A stretch of 64,000 nt of DNA. It comes from RPQJ01 sp963762315. GTDB taxonomy: Bacteria; Pseudomonadota; Gammaproteobacteria; Steroidobacterales; Steroidobacteraceae. Under the pieces are notes generated by a model. The model was not told where the DNA came from and did not search any database. It saw only the letters and a list, made by a program, of their open reading frames with translations. The stretch covers positions 372,001 to 436,000 of the forward strand of contig CAVXKO010000004.1 of NCBI GenBank assembly GCA_963762315.1, read 5' to 3'. Positions 16,781 through 26,200 of this stretch are shown here, piece after piece (the first letter of the stretch is position 1; every line of letters starts with the position of its first letter). A program made the position numbers and the translations under genes.

Positions 16781-18837
16781 GTCGTCGAATCAGCAGCGGC
16801 TGGATCGGGCGGCGGCACCTCGTCCGGCGGAATCTCGTCGGCGCCCTTCTTCTTGCCCTTGCCTTTGCCTTCGGACTTACCGGGCGCCGTTGCCGGCTCG
16901 CCGGTCGCCGGTGGCTGGGCGGCGGGTGTTCCCGGGGTTGCGGGCATCGCGGCCGGCGGAGCCCCCTGTGGCTGCGCAGGTGCGTGGCGCGCGGGCTCCG
17001 GCGCAGGTGCCGTCGGCGGAGCAGGCGCGGGAGTCGCCGGCGGTGGCGCAACAGGTCGCCCACGTTGATCCGGTCGGCCTCGTTGTTCCGCCTTGCCAGC
17101 CGGCTCGGGCGGCGGTGGCGCAGCCGCGGGCTGCGTCACCTGAGTCGGTGCCTGCACCGGTGCAGGCGTGGGCGCCGTGGCCGGGGATTGTCCGTGCGGT
17201 CTCGGCTGCTGTTCCTGACGAGGTGGGCCACGCTCCTCGGACAAGCCACGTTGATCGGCTGGACGTGGCACCGGAGGCGGGCGCGAAGTGGGCGGCGACT
17301 CATTCGTCGGCGCGACCACCTTGATGGTCGGTGTCGGCACGCTGGGCGCCCGCTTCAACTGCTTGCGGGTCACCTCGTCGAGCGGTTTGCCCGGCTGCGC
17401 AGCGAGTTGGCGCTGCTGCGGCGCGAAACCCACGGGCGGCGGTGGCGGCGCGGTTCGTGCGACGATGGATCGGTCCAATACGCGCGCCGGAGGCTGCATG
17501 CGCCCGGCGGTCGCTCCTCTGACGCTCTTGTCTGTCGGCGCCACGGGCGGGATGAAAGCGGCCGGTCCGGCGATCGCGGCATCGCGCGGCACGGGGACTG
17601 CGGACCTCGACACGGGTTGCGATTGCACGAATGTCGTCCGCGGCACTGCGACGACGGCTCCTGGCACCTCACGGTTGACGTACACGACGTTGGTGACGTT
17701 CGAGTTGTTGTAATAATTGTTGATGACCGTGTTGTTGACGACGGTGTTGCTGCGATTGACGTTCTCGAAGTAGCCGCGGCTGACGCGATACGACGGTCGA
17801 TAGACCTCGCGGGGACCCAAAGGGAACCACGCTACGCCGCCGACGCGGCCGCTCGCCATCGACAGCTGGAAATTGTTGCCGCCGATGAACACGACCAGGG
17901 CCGGCGCGTAGTACGCGCGGGTCTGCGCGGGGCCGGGTACCCAGCCCCAGGTGCCGCCGAAATTCGTCCAGCGTCCGTAATGCGACACGGTGAAGCCCCA
18001 GGGCGCGTCATCCACCCAGGTCCAGCCCCATGGATCGATCCAGGCCCAGTGGCCGTCATGGTAGGGCGCCCAGCCGGCGCCGACGCGATTCGGATACCAG
18101 ACGTTGCCGTAGTTGTCGTCGCGTCGCCAGCTGCCGTAGGCGTCGAGGTCTTCGTAGCCGACGACGTCGCGCGATACGTAGCGCGCGGACACGGAGCTGT
18201 CGTACCTGCGGTCGCGCTGGCTCGACCAGCGATCGAAGTCATCGGGCCCCGGCGGAGCAAAAGATTCGTAGTCGTCCAGGTCGGTGCCGCTGAAGCGGTA
18301 GCCCTGTTGCGCGTCGATGACGTAGGCCGCCCCATCGCCGTAGGCCTCGCCCTGTCCTCGCCGGACGACGATCGTCGTCGAGTAACCGTCAGGATCCACC
18401 TCGATCCGGAAGTCCGCCGGTTCGCGCACGGTGAATGCGAGATTGGGCGTGTCGATCTCGAGCACCTGGCCCCGTTCGAGCCGCCTCACGCGGACGTTCA
18501 GCCGGCCCTGGTTCAGTTGCAGCTGTGCGTTCTGGTCGTCGAGGTTCAGGATCGAAATGCTGCTCTCACCGCCTATGCGTACGGCCGCGCCGCCGACCTG
18601 GAGCTCGGCTCGCGAACCGCGATCGGACCACAATCGGTCGCCGCTGGTCATCGGCCGATTGGTCGACGCCTGCACCCAGTCGTCTTCGCCTGCAGGCGAG
18701 AAGCTCACGTCTCCGGCCAGGTAACCCAGCCGTGCGACACGGGATGGCGGATCAGCGCGCGTGATGCCGCCCAGCAGCAGCAACGCGATGCCTGCGGCGA
18801 TGACCCAGAGACGGGTCTTGATCAAATGAGTATGCAT
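16777..18837 (-). CDS. FecR-domain, proline-rich exported protein (DUF6600-like)
   Basis: About 686 residues from the ATG at 18837, which gives a clean signal peptide (cleavage after ITRA). A FecR-like beta domain spans about 35-165. A Trp/Tyr/Gly-rich block at about 205-290, with repeated G-x-W-x-P units such as GHWAWIDPWGW, resembles DUF6600. The second half, from about 390, is a low-complexity Pro/Ala/Gln region with RGRPDQRGRP-like short repeats, ending in a Lys/Gly stretch. Despite the FecR domain there is no sigma factor nearby, so a role in iron signalling is not supported. It looks like an envelope-associated scaffold. It is translationally coupled to the lipase gene downstream. Confidence 0.75.
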   Translation of the reverse strand: MHTHLIKTRLWVIAAGIALLLLGGITRADPPSRVARLGYLAGDVSFSPAGEDDWVQASTNRPMTSGDRLWSDRGSRAELQVGGAAVRIGGESSISILNLDDQNAQLQLNQGRLNVRVRRLERGQVLEIDTPNLAFTVREPADFRIEVDPDGYSTTIVVRRGQGEAYGDGAAYVIDAQQGYRFSGTDLDDYESFAPPGPDDFDRWSSQRDRRYDSSVSARYVSRDVVGYEDLDAYGSWRRDDNYGNVWYPNRVGAGWAPYHDGHWAWIDPWGWTWVDDAPWGFTVSHYGRWTNFGGTWGWVPGPAQTRAYYAPALVVFIGGNNFQLSMASGRVGGVAWFPLGPREVYRPSYRVSRGYFENVNRSNTVVNNTVINNYYNNSNVTNVVYVNREVPGAVVAVPRTTFVQSQPVSRSAVPVPRDAAIAGPAAFIPPVAPTDKSVRGATAGRMQPPARVLDRSIVARTAPPPPPVGFAPQQRQLAAQPGKPLDEVTRKQLKRAPSVPTPTIKVVAPTNESPPTSRPPPVPRPADQRGLSEERGPPRQEQQPRPHGQSPATAPTPAPVQAPTQVTQPAAAPPPPEPAGKAEQRGRPDQRGRPVAPPPATPAPAPPTAPAPEPARHAPAQPQGAPPAAMPATPGTPAAQPPATGEPATAPGKSEGKGKGKKKGADEIPPDEVPPPDPAAADSTT

Positions 18838-19068
18838 GTGATTTTCCGGCGCCGAACCGCGACGACGACGCACACTCTAGGAATTCCCGTGTTGTCGGTC
18901 TGTGCGTCAGCGTACCGAGTCCTCGTCCGGGCTATGTACGAAAGCGCACGGAACCTCGGCAGGGCTTGCGCCTATCCTGTCGACGTCAAGAGTTCGTGAC
19001 GAACCGCAGCTCGTCGAAGTCGCCCACGCAACTTCCCCGGCGCGGCGATCGAACTGGAGTACGTCAAT

Positions 19069-19842
19069 ATGCGCTATTCATCTATCCTGTTTTGCGCGCT
19101 GCTCGGGGTGGCAACCCCGGCCGTGGCCCAGGTCAGCGTCGCCATCGGGCTCCCCCACGTCCAGATCGGGATCAACGTGCCCGTGTACCCACAGTTCGTG
19201 CAGGTGCCGAGCTACCCGGTGTATTACGCGCCCCAGGTGAACGCGAATTACTTCTTCTACGATGGCATGTACTGGGTGTACCAGGGGAACAACTGGTATG
19301 CGAGCTCGTGGTACAACGGTCCGTGGGGCATGGTCCCCCCGTACGCCGTGCCCGTTTACATCCTGCAGGTTCCTGTTCGCTACTACCGTAGTCCGCCGCG
19401 GTACTTCCATGGCTGGTCGGGCAATGCCCCGCCGCATTGGGGCGAGTACTGGGGGCATGATTGGGAAAGCCAGCGCAGCGATTGGAATCATTACAATCGC
19501 AGCTCCGTTCCCCCGCCCGCGCCGTTGCCTGCTTATCAGCGGCAATATTCAGGCAACCGCTACCCACCGGTCGCACAGCAACCGCAGCTGCACGACCAAT
19601 ACTATCGATATGCGCCGCAGGAGCCCGTCGTGCGGCAGTATTACCAGCAACAGAAGGGACACAAGCCGGCGCAGTCGCAGGGTCGACCGCCGCAGCAGGG
19701 TCCGCAGTCGCAACCGCCGGTTCAGTCACATCCCGAGCAGGGACAGGGCCAGGGCAACGACAAGGGCTCCAAGCCGGACAAGGGCAACAAGGGCCAGGGC
19801 AATGGGCAAGGCCAGGATCACGGCCAAGGTGGTGGCGGCTGA
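19069..19842 (+). CDS. secreted Tyr/Trp-rich protein with Gln/Gly-rich tail, function unknown
   Basis: 257 residues with a signal peptide ending in AVAQ (about residue 21). The middle is full of Tyr, Trp, Pro and Asn, with aromatic repeats such as NANYFFYDGMYWVYQGNNWYAS. The last 60 residues are a hydrophilic Gln/Gly/Lys repeat (QGQGQGNDKG, NKGQGNGQGQ). Similar proteins are common in Beta- and Gammaproteobacteria and are annotated as hypothetical. The composition suggests an extracellular or surface protein. It is divergent from the FecR gene; the 231 bp between the two starts hold their promoters and no other gene that I can see. Confidence 0.65.
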   Translation: MRYSSILFCALLGVATPAVAQVSVAIGLPHVQIGINVPVYPQFVQVPSYPVYYAPQVNANYFFYDGMYWVYQGNNWYASSWYNGPWGMVPPYAVPVYILQVPVRYYRSPPRYFHGWSGNAPPHWGEYWGHDWESQRSDWNHYNRSSVPPPAPLPAYQRQYSGNRYPPVAQQPQLHDQYYRYAPQEPVVRQYYQQQKGHKPAQSQGRPPQQGPQSQPPVQSHPEQGQGQGNDKGSKPDKGNKGQGNGQGQDHGQGGGG

Positions 19843-19870
19843 TGCGACTCATGTTCCGGCGCATCCTCGA

Positions 19871-20064
19871 CTCGGTGACGCCTTCGCGGCGCACGCCGAG
19901 CATGTTGGCAATGATCTCCTGGGTCATGTGCAGCTCGTCGGACGCAAGGCGGTCAAGGGACAGCAGCAGCCACCGGCACAGCTGCCGGTCCACGGAGTGA
20001 TGCCGGTTGCACACGGCCGTCTGCGCCATCTGTGGTGTGATCAGTGCCTGGGTGTAGCGCAACC
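19871..20064 (-). pseudogene. Crp/Fnr regulator remnant
   Basis: About 65 codons match residues 124-188 of the regulator at 14465-15199, from LRYTQALIT to GVRREGVTE. They include a 44-nt identical stretch covering MAQTAVCNRHHSV and carry one 3-nt in-frame insertion. Both flanks are unrelated: no beta-roll before it and no end of the recognition helix after it. It is therefore a fragment left from a duplication or recombination, not a gene. The 175 bp up to the next terminator (20065-20238) hold nothing I can support. Confidence 0.75.
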
Positions 20065-20238
20065 ACAGGTTACTGCCGGTCCCGAGGCCGCCTCGCATCC
20101 TGACGGTCAGCGTGGAGGCGTTCCTGGCTCGCGCGCAGATGGTCGACCTGGCAGGGCGGGCGCTCGACCTCCGGTACTTCATCCATTCGTTGTCGCCGCT
20201 CGATCGCGGGCACTGACGGCGACCGATCCCCAAAACAA

Positions 20239-20265
20239 CCGCACCACGCGACTTGCGTGGTGCGG
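20239..20265 (-). terminator. intrinsic terminator of the BON-domain gene
   Basis: An 11-bp perfect stem (CCGCACCACGC / GCGTGGTGCGG) with a 5-nt loop lies 51 nt after the BON gene stop. Read on the minus strand it is followed closely by TTGTTTTGG, so it has the U-rich tail of a classical rho-independent terminator. This is the clearest terminator in the window. Confidence 0.8.
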
Positions 20266-20315
20266 TGGCGAGCGGCGGCCCGGGTGGGGAAGGCGGCCGA
20301 TCTGGGATCAGGACT

Positions 20316-20648
20316 TCAGTCGTCCTTCTTGACGGTCAGCGTGCTGTGCACCGACTTCACGTTTTCGGTCCCGCGCGCGATCGTAACGGCCTGGTCGATC
20401 GCCTGCTGCGTATGGGCCGTGCCGCTCAGGTAGACAACGCCGTTGTTGTCGGTGTCGACGCTGATGTTGCCGAGGCTGTTGATGTGTTCTTCGGCCAGTT
20501 TGGACTTCACCGCAACGGTGATCGCCGAGTCCTTCACGAAGGCCTTGGGGTTGGAGCGATCCGCATCGGAATCGTCGACGGCCATGGCCACGACGGGACC
20601 GAGCAGGGTGCCTGCGATGACGCAGGTCAATAAGAGTTTCGCCTTCAT
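20316..20648 (-). CDS. BON-domain periplasmic protein (OsmY-like)
   Basis: 110 residues: a signal peptide (MKAKLLLTC to VVAMA) and one BON domain (about 42-108), with the typical DSAITVAVKSKLA start and NNGVVYLSGTAHTQQAIDQAV core. BON domains bind phospholipid membranes, and OsmY is an osmotic and envelope-stress protein. This protein has a single BON domain where OsmY has two. It begins 9 nt after the stop of the Crp/Fnr gene and is followed by a strong terminator, so the regulator and this protein are probably one transcript. Confidence 0.88.
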   Translation of the reverse strand: MKAKLLLTCVIAGTLLGPVVAMAVDDSDADRSNPKAFVKDSAITVAVKSKLAEEHINSLGNISVDTDNNGVVYLSGTAHTQQAIDQAVTIARGTENVKSVHSTLTVKKDD

Positions 20649-20657
20649 GATGTATGG

Positions 20658-21489
20658 TTACCTATGGGAGAACAGGGCCGAGTACTGCGCGCGGCCGGAT
20701 GCTTGTGCGGTACGCTGGCGCACATACTCCACGACTTCAGATGCTTCTTCTTCTGCGGCCGACGCACGGGGCAAGCCAAAGACACCGGCATAGGAGCTCT
20801 TGTCGGCCTCGTAACAGCCGCAGGCGACGCTTTCGAGCCCGCGCCGGATCCAGGATCGACACGTTGCCGCGGCTGTACACGATCAGTTTGCGTTGCTGCA
20901 GGGAACTCGCCGCGCGCGTGACTCCTGCCCGCCGCACGCCGAGCATCACGGCAAGGAAGGCATGCGTGGCGTGGAATTCGCTCGAATTGGCGCGATCGCG
21001 GGTCATGAGGAACCAGCGCGCAAGTCGGGGCTCGAGCAGGTGATATCGAGTGCATGCGGCGGTCTGTGCGAGCTGACGGATCAGGACGTAAACGTAGCGG
21101 TTGAGCGTTTCGCGCAGGATGCGGCTGTATTCGAGTTCGTGACGAAATACGGTCCGGTCTATGCGCCAGGCCGGTCCTGCGCCCTGCACGACTGCCTGCA
21201 GAGGTGCGGCGGAGACTCCGAGCAACATGCACGTTCCGATCATGCCTTCCTTGCCGACGAGGCTGACTTCGAGGCTGGCATGGTCGTCGAGCGGCGCCAC
21301 CAGCGAGACGTAACTGCTGGTCGGGAAATACGCGTAGCGCGCCCGCCGGCCCAGCGTGCCGAGCACCTCGCCGACTTCAAGCTCGACGCGTTCACAGTTC
21401 GCGAGCATGCGCTGCTGTGCGCTGCGCGGCAGTGACGCGAGCAGCCGATTCTCCGCCCAAGACTTCAAGCGCTGTGACACGCAGTGCAT
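20658..21489 (-). CDS. Crp/Fnr-family regulator, one frameshift near the C-terminus
   Basis: A beta-roll domain (SYVSLVAPLDDHASLEVSLVGKEGMIG) and a winged helix (HAFLAVMLGVRRAGVTRAASSLQQRKLI) place it in the same family as the gene at 14465, but well diverged. As written, the frame goes wrong after VSILDPAR. Dropping one C of the CCC at 20838-20840 restores LESVACGCYEADKSSYAG, which aligns with the tail of the other regulator, and the protein then ends at the TAA at 20658-20660 after about 276 residues. So the gene is probably intact and the extra base an error. It is followed 9 nt later by the BON-domain gene. The upstream region (21490-21721) has no other gene. Confidence 0.82.
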
Positions 21490-21721
21490 CCATGTGGCCG
21501 GGCCAGGCTTCCCAGTGCCGATTGTTCCTGCGGATGCCGACTTAATCTGTACGGTGGCACACCAAACCTCGTGTACGATCGAAGTGTCCTGAAACTACCG
21601 AAACGCGCGGGCACGCATGTCGGAGGCGCAGCGGACCTCGTGTCGAGGGCCTGCGCGGCTGCGCAGTTGACGGATCAGTGCGTGCAGGAGTTTCCGCGGC
21701 CGTCGCTCGACGCGGAGGCGA

Positions 21722-22861
21722 TCAGGCTTGCATCAGCCTCGCAAACCGCAGCCCACGAGGCATCTGCCCGGCCACCACTTTGAGCACCACTACCAGCGGC
21801 GGGCCGAGCAGGAGTCCCCAGACTCCCCACAGCGCGCCCCAGAACATGAGGCCGATGAAGATCGCGGCAGGACTCACTCGTGACGCTCGGCCTTGCAGCC
21901 AGGCTGTCCCCAGCGTCCCGATCATCGTCGAGAGCACGATCAGGTAGGCCGCCATGCCGAGCGAGGCGCTCGCGGTCCCGTGGGCCAGATAGGCTTCGGC
22001 CGCGCCCATGGCCATGAGCAAAGCGATCCCGAGGTAGGGCACGACGTGCAGGATGCCCGCAGTCGCTCCCCAGCCGGCGGCATCCGGCAGGCCGGCCACC
22101 GAAAATCCGACCCAGACGGCGATCCCGATCAGCGTATTGGTCACCAGCAGCACACCGATGTAGATCCGGATCTCGCGTGCGCTCTCGTGGGCCGCGACTG
22201 CCGCCCGGTCACGTGCGTCCGGGAGATGGCTCCAGAGGTCAAGAAATCGTTCCAGCAACGACGTGCCGCCGGTGAGGACGAAGAACGCGACGAACAGGAT
22301 GATGCTGAGGTCGCCTGCCAGGTCCAGCAGGGCGGCCGAGCCGGTCACCGCCCTGTCGCGCAACGCAAGTGCGGCGCTGGTGGCGATGCTGCTCCCGCGA
22401 CTCGCGGCGGCTGCCCTGGCGGCCGCTGCGCGTCGCGCACGCGGCCCCACCGGCCCTTGGGCGGTCCATTCATCCGCGGCACGATCCAGTTCCTGCAGTG
22501 AGTCGCGAGTGCGCGCGAGCGCCGAATCGGGGTGATGCTCTCCCTGGGCCAGTTGTTGCGCAAGCAGGCTGATCATCTCGGGCACGCGCTCTGCAACCCG
22601 CAGGGACTGGTTGCCGAATGTCAACGCGCCGGCAACGAGCACACCGATGATCAGAAGCAAGGTCACCACCGTGGCGATCACTGCGTTGTGCAGCCAGCGT
22701 GCCAGGCGGGCCTTGAGGGGTGCGACCAGCGCGACCAGCATCAATCCTGCGGTCAGCGGGACCAGGAAGCGCTGGCCCCACCACAGCATGACGACGACGG
22801 CGATGGCAGCCGTGATGCTGGCCGCGGCGCTGGGTTGCGGGTCGAGTGCGGCGGTATTCAT
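21722..22861 (-). CDS. AI-2E family (PerM-like) transporter
   Basis: 379-residue inner-membrane protein. A pair of N-terminal helices (IAVVVMLWWGQRFLVPL, ATVVTLLLIIGVLVAGALTF) is followed by a soluble stretch (about 85-160) and then further helices with VPYLGIALLMAMGAAEA and the C-terminal FWGALWGVWGLLLGPPLVV block typical of the family. Family members export AI-2 (TqsA) or act as Na+/H+ antiporters or unknown permeases; this one cannot be assigned. An Ala/Arg-rich run (RARRAAAARAAAASRG) around 140-155 is unusual. Confidence 0.85.
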   Translation of the reverse strand: MNTAALDPQPSAAASITAAIAVVVMLWWGQRFLVPLTAGLMLVALVAPLKARLARWLHNAVIATVVTLLLIIGVLVAGALTFGNQSLRVAERVPEMISLLAQQLAQGEHHPDSALARTRDSLQELDRAADEWTAQGPVGPRARRAAAARAAAASRGSSIATSAALALRDRAVTGSAALLDLAGDLSIILFVAFFVLTGGTSLLERFLDLWSHLPDARDRAAVAAHESAREIRIYIGVLLVTNTLIGIAVWVGFSVAGLPDAAGWGATAGILHVVPYLGIALLMAMGAAEAYLAHGTASASLGMAAYLIVLSTMIGTLGTAWLQGRASRVSPAAIFIGLMFWGALWGVWGLLLGPPLVVVLKVVAGQMPRGLRFARLMQA

Positions 22862-22882
22862 CGGATGGCGATCGACAGCGAG

Positions 22883-22915
22883 GCGCCCCGCAGTTCCATC
22901 ACGAACGCGGGGCGC
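22883..22915 (-). terminator. hairpin downstream of the CsbD gene
   Basis: A 9-bp stem, GCGCCCCGC (22883-22891) and GCGGGGCGC (22907-22915), encloses a 15-nt loop, 29 nt after the CsbD stop and between it and the AI-2E gene. There is no T-run afterwards, so it may attenuate rather than end transcription. Confidence 0.4.
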
Positions 22916-22944
22916 ACAAGGCTCAGGCGAGATTCACCCGCGCC

Positions 22945-23178
22945 TCACATCGGTTTCTGGTCGTCCGTGAACCACGAGTCGGTGGCGGATTTCTCCCAGG
23001 CGGCCATCTGCTTCTCCGCCTCGTCCTTGGCGATGCCGTAACGCTCCTGGATCTTGCCTGCGAGTTGCTCGCGGCGGCCGGCGACGACGTCGAGGTCGTC
23101 ATCGGTCAACTTGCCCCACTGCGCCTTGGCGCGTCCGGTGACCTGCTTCCAGTTGCCTTCGATTCTGTCCCAGTTCAT
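22945..23178 (-). CDS. CsbD-family stress protein
   Basis: 77-residue hydrophilic helical protein. It starts MNWDRIEGNWKQVTGRAKAQWGKLTDDD and continues with AGRREQLAGKIQERYG, the standard CsbD pattern. The family is induced by general stress (sigma-B in Bacillus) and in many proteobacteria, but its molecular role is unknown. The start at 23178 has a textbook AAGGAG site 6 nt upstream, which rules out the longer reading of the frame. A 20-bp perfect inverted repeat lies 64 nt upstream. Confidence 0.93.
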   Translation of the reverse strand: MNWDRIEGNWKQVTGRAKAQWGKLTDDDLDVVAGRREQLAGKIQERYGIAKDEAEKQMAAWEKSATDSWFTDDQKPM

Positions 23179-23241
23179 GTGTTTCTCCTTCGTGAAGGCA
23201 CGTGGCCACTGAGAGCAGGTTAGTCGTTCGAGCAAGGTAGG

Positions 23242-23261
23242 TCGGTGCGGTGGCGCACCGA
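23242..23261. promoter_or_regulatory. 20-bp perfect inverted repeat between the glucan synthase and CsbD genes
   Basis: TCGGTGCG-GTGG-CGCACCGA has 8-bp arms with no mismatch. It is 14 nt after the stop of the giant gene and 63 nt before the CsbD start. It could be a terminator hairpin for the former (no T-run follows) or an operator for the latter. Confidence 0.45.
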
Positions 23262-23275
23262 TGGTTCGGTTCCCG

Positions 23276-26200
23276 TCAGCGCAGTACGCGACCGACCGTG
23301 ACGCGCACGCGATGGACTTCACCGTCGTCGACGAGAGGAATCGCGGTTGATCCATCCGGCAGAAACTGTCCGTCCAATTCGATTCGGGCCGTCCCCCGGT
23401 TCGCGCCATCGACATTCGCCACCGAGATTTCGTAACGCGTCGTCCGGTGCCGATACACGATCTCGAAGCCCGGCCAGTGGCCCGGGATGCAGGGCGAGAG
23501 CTGCAGGCGCTCTCCTTGCAATCGAAAACCGAGGATCGATTCCAGGCCGGCGCGATACAGCCAGCCGGCCGAGCCCGTGTACCAGGTCCAGCCTCCGCGT
23601 CCGACGTGCGGCGTGACGGAATAGATGTCCGCGGCCACGACATAGGGTTCGACCTTGTACCGATGCGCGTCCGTGCGCGTCGTCGAGCGATTGATCGGAT
23701 TCAGTAGCGAGAAAAGTTCCATGGCCTTCTCGCCTTGGCCGAGCCGGGCGAACGCCATCACCGACCACGTCGCCGCGTGCGTGTACTGGCCGCCGTTCTC
23801 GCGGATGCCCGGCGGATAACCCTTGATGTAGCCGGGCTCGAGCGATGTCCGGTCGAAGGGCGGGGCGAAGAGCAGGGCGAGGCCCGTGTCACGCTCGATG
23901 AGCTGGCGGTCGACAGCGGCCATCGCCTGGGTCGCGCGCGCGACGTCTGCCGCGCCGGAGAGGACGCTCCAGGACTGGGCGATCGAGTCGATGCGGCACT
24001 CGTCGCTCGTGGCCGATCCCAGCGGTGTGCCGTCGTCGAAGTAGCCACGCCGGTACCAGTCGCCGTCCCAACCGTCGCGCTCGAGTGCGGCCTGCAGTGC
24101 CGCGGCGTGCGCCGACCAGCGTGCTGCGCGCGCCGGATCGTGATGCGACAGCGCCAAGGGGATGAACTCGGCGAGTGTTGCGTACAGGAACCAGCCGAGC
24201 CAGATGCTCTCGCCGCGCCCCAGTTCGCCGACGCGGTTCATGCCGTCATTCCAGTCTCCAGTGCCGAAGAGCGGCAGACCGTGCGCGCCGACGGCGAGGC
24301 TCTTGTCCAGCGCTCGCGCACAGTGTTCGAACAGGGACGGGGCCTCGTCGGCGATCGAGGGCTGGAAGAATGCGTCGTGCTCTCCGGCCCGCAGTGCCTG
24401 TCCCTCGATGAACGGCTCGCAGGAATTGAGGACCGTCGTGTCGCCGGTGGTGGCGACGTAGTGCGCGGTTGCGTACGCGAGCCATACGGCGTCGTCCGAA
24501 ATGCGTGTACGGACGCCGACGCCCGCAGGCGGCAACCACCAGTGCTGCACGTCGCCGGCGGCGAACTGCCTTCCGGCGGCGCGGAGCAGGTGGGCGCGCG
24601 TCAGGTCCGGACGCGACACCGCAAGCGCCATGACGTCCTGCAACTGATCGCGGAAACCGTAGGCGCCGCTCGCCTGGTAGAAGGCGGACCTCGCGTAGAG
24701 GCGGCACACTATCGTCTGGTACAGGCTCCAGCGATTGAGGAGAATGTCCATCGCACGGTCCGGTGTCTTCACCTGCACGGTGTCGAGAATCGTGCTCCAG
24801 TGATCGACGACGCTACGGAGCACCTCGTCGAGGTCCGCCGATCGGTAGTGGTGCAGCAGCGCCTGCGCGCTTGCCGCGTCCGCCGCATCTCCCAGGAAAA
24901 AGACCACTTCGGTCGTGGCGTTGGGCTCGAGTTCGATCGAAGTCTGCAGCGCCGCGCATGGGTCCAGTCCTGCGCCGACCCGTCCTGACAGCGGCCGGCT
25001 CCCGAGCAGCGCCGCGGGTCCAGCGAGATTTCCGTGCCGCCCGAGGAACTCGCGCCGATCCGCCGTCCAGGCTGTCTGGCGACCGGCGAGGTCGACGAAC
25101 GCGACTCGCCCATTGGAGGTCGCGTTCCACGGGTTCTGCGCGAACATCGCCCCGGTCGTCACGTCGATGTCCGTCACGATGAACGGCGCGGAGGCTGGGC
25201 GCGATGGGCCGAGCACCCATTCCACGTACGCCGTGATCGACAGCCGGCGCAGTCGTCCGGAGGTATTGCGGATCGTCAGGCGCGAAATCCGGATCGGATC
25301 GACCGGCGGCACGAACATCAGCAGGTCGAGCGCGATGCCATGCGATTCGTGCTCGAATCGACTGTAGCCTGCTCCGTGATGCGCGCAATGGAACGCAGCC
25401 GCGTCGTGAATCGGTGCCGCGGTCGGTCCCCACAGCTCGCCGGTCTCGTCGTCCCGGACATAAACTGCGTCGCCCGGCCGATCGGTCACGGGGTCGTTCG
25501 ACCAGGGCGTCAACTGATTCTCGCGGCTGTTCAGCGACCAGGTGTAACCACTGCCTTCCGCAGCCACCTGGAAGCCGAAAGAGGGATTCGCGACGACGTT
25601 GATCCACGGGGCGGGCGTCACCTGGCCCGGGCCTGGCAGGACGACGTACTCCTTGCCGTCCGCGGCGAATCCGCCGAGGCCGTTGAAGAACTCCAGCGCC
25701 TGCGGCGATGGCCCCACGGCAACGGAGTCCAATCGTGCTCCGCGCGGCAACGACCGTGTCTGCACGGTGAAGGGTATTTTTCGGGCGCGATCGAGTTGCT
25801 CCGCAAGGCTGCCGTGCTGGGCCGTCAGCACCACGCGCGCAACCGAAGCCAGCGCGTCGCGCGTCGAGGGGGCCATCAGGTCCGCGCGCCGGATGAAGAC
25901 CGACCCTCGCGCCCGGCCCAGCGCGATCGGTCCGCGCGACGGGTTCATCCGATACAGCGCCTCGAGGGCGCTCTGCAGGTCCTGCTCGTAGGACGCTCCC
26001 CGGTCGTTCAGGATCACGAGGTCGACGGCGAGTTGCTTCATGCGCCAGTACTCGTGCGCCTGCAGGAGTTGTCGCGCGATGGCGATGTCATCCAGGTCGT
26101 CGATTTTCAGCAGCACGATCGGCAGGTCGCCGGAGATGCCCTGGCTCCACAGGGCCGACGGCGTCGCGCCTCCGCGCCGCAGAGTGCTGGACGAGGGTCG

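Noticed and set aside
16696..18999. A 767-codon plus-strand frame over the FecR gene
   Set aside because: Antisense to a protein with signal peptide and FecR fold; the product is Arg-rich with no domain.
20101..20216. Open plus-strand frame after the Crp fragment (VSVEAFLARAQMVDLAG...)
   Set aside because: About 35 residues with no ribosome site or family match; probably chance or debris.
9191..21563. The shared 11-mer GGTGGCACACC as a regulatory motif
   Set aside because: Two exact copies (9191 and 21553) and one near copy (23249) are too few, and their distances to starts differ, so chance is possible.
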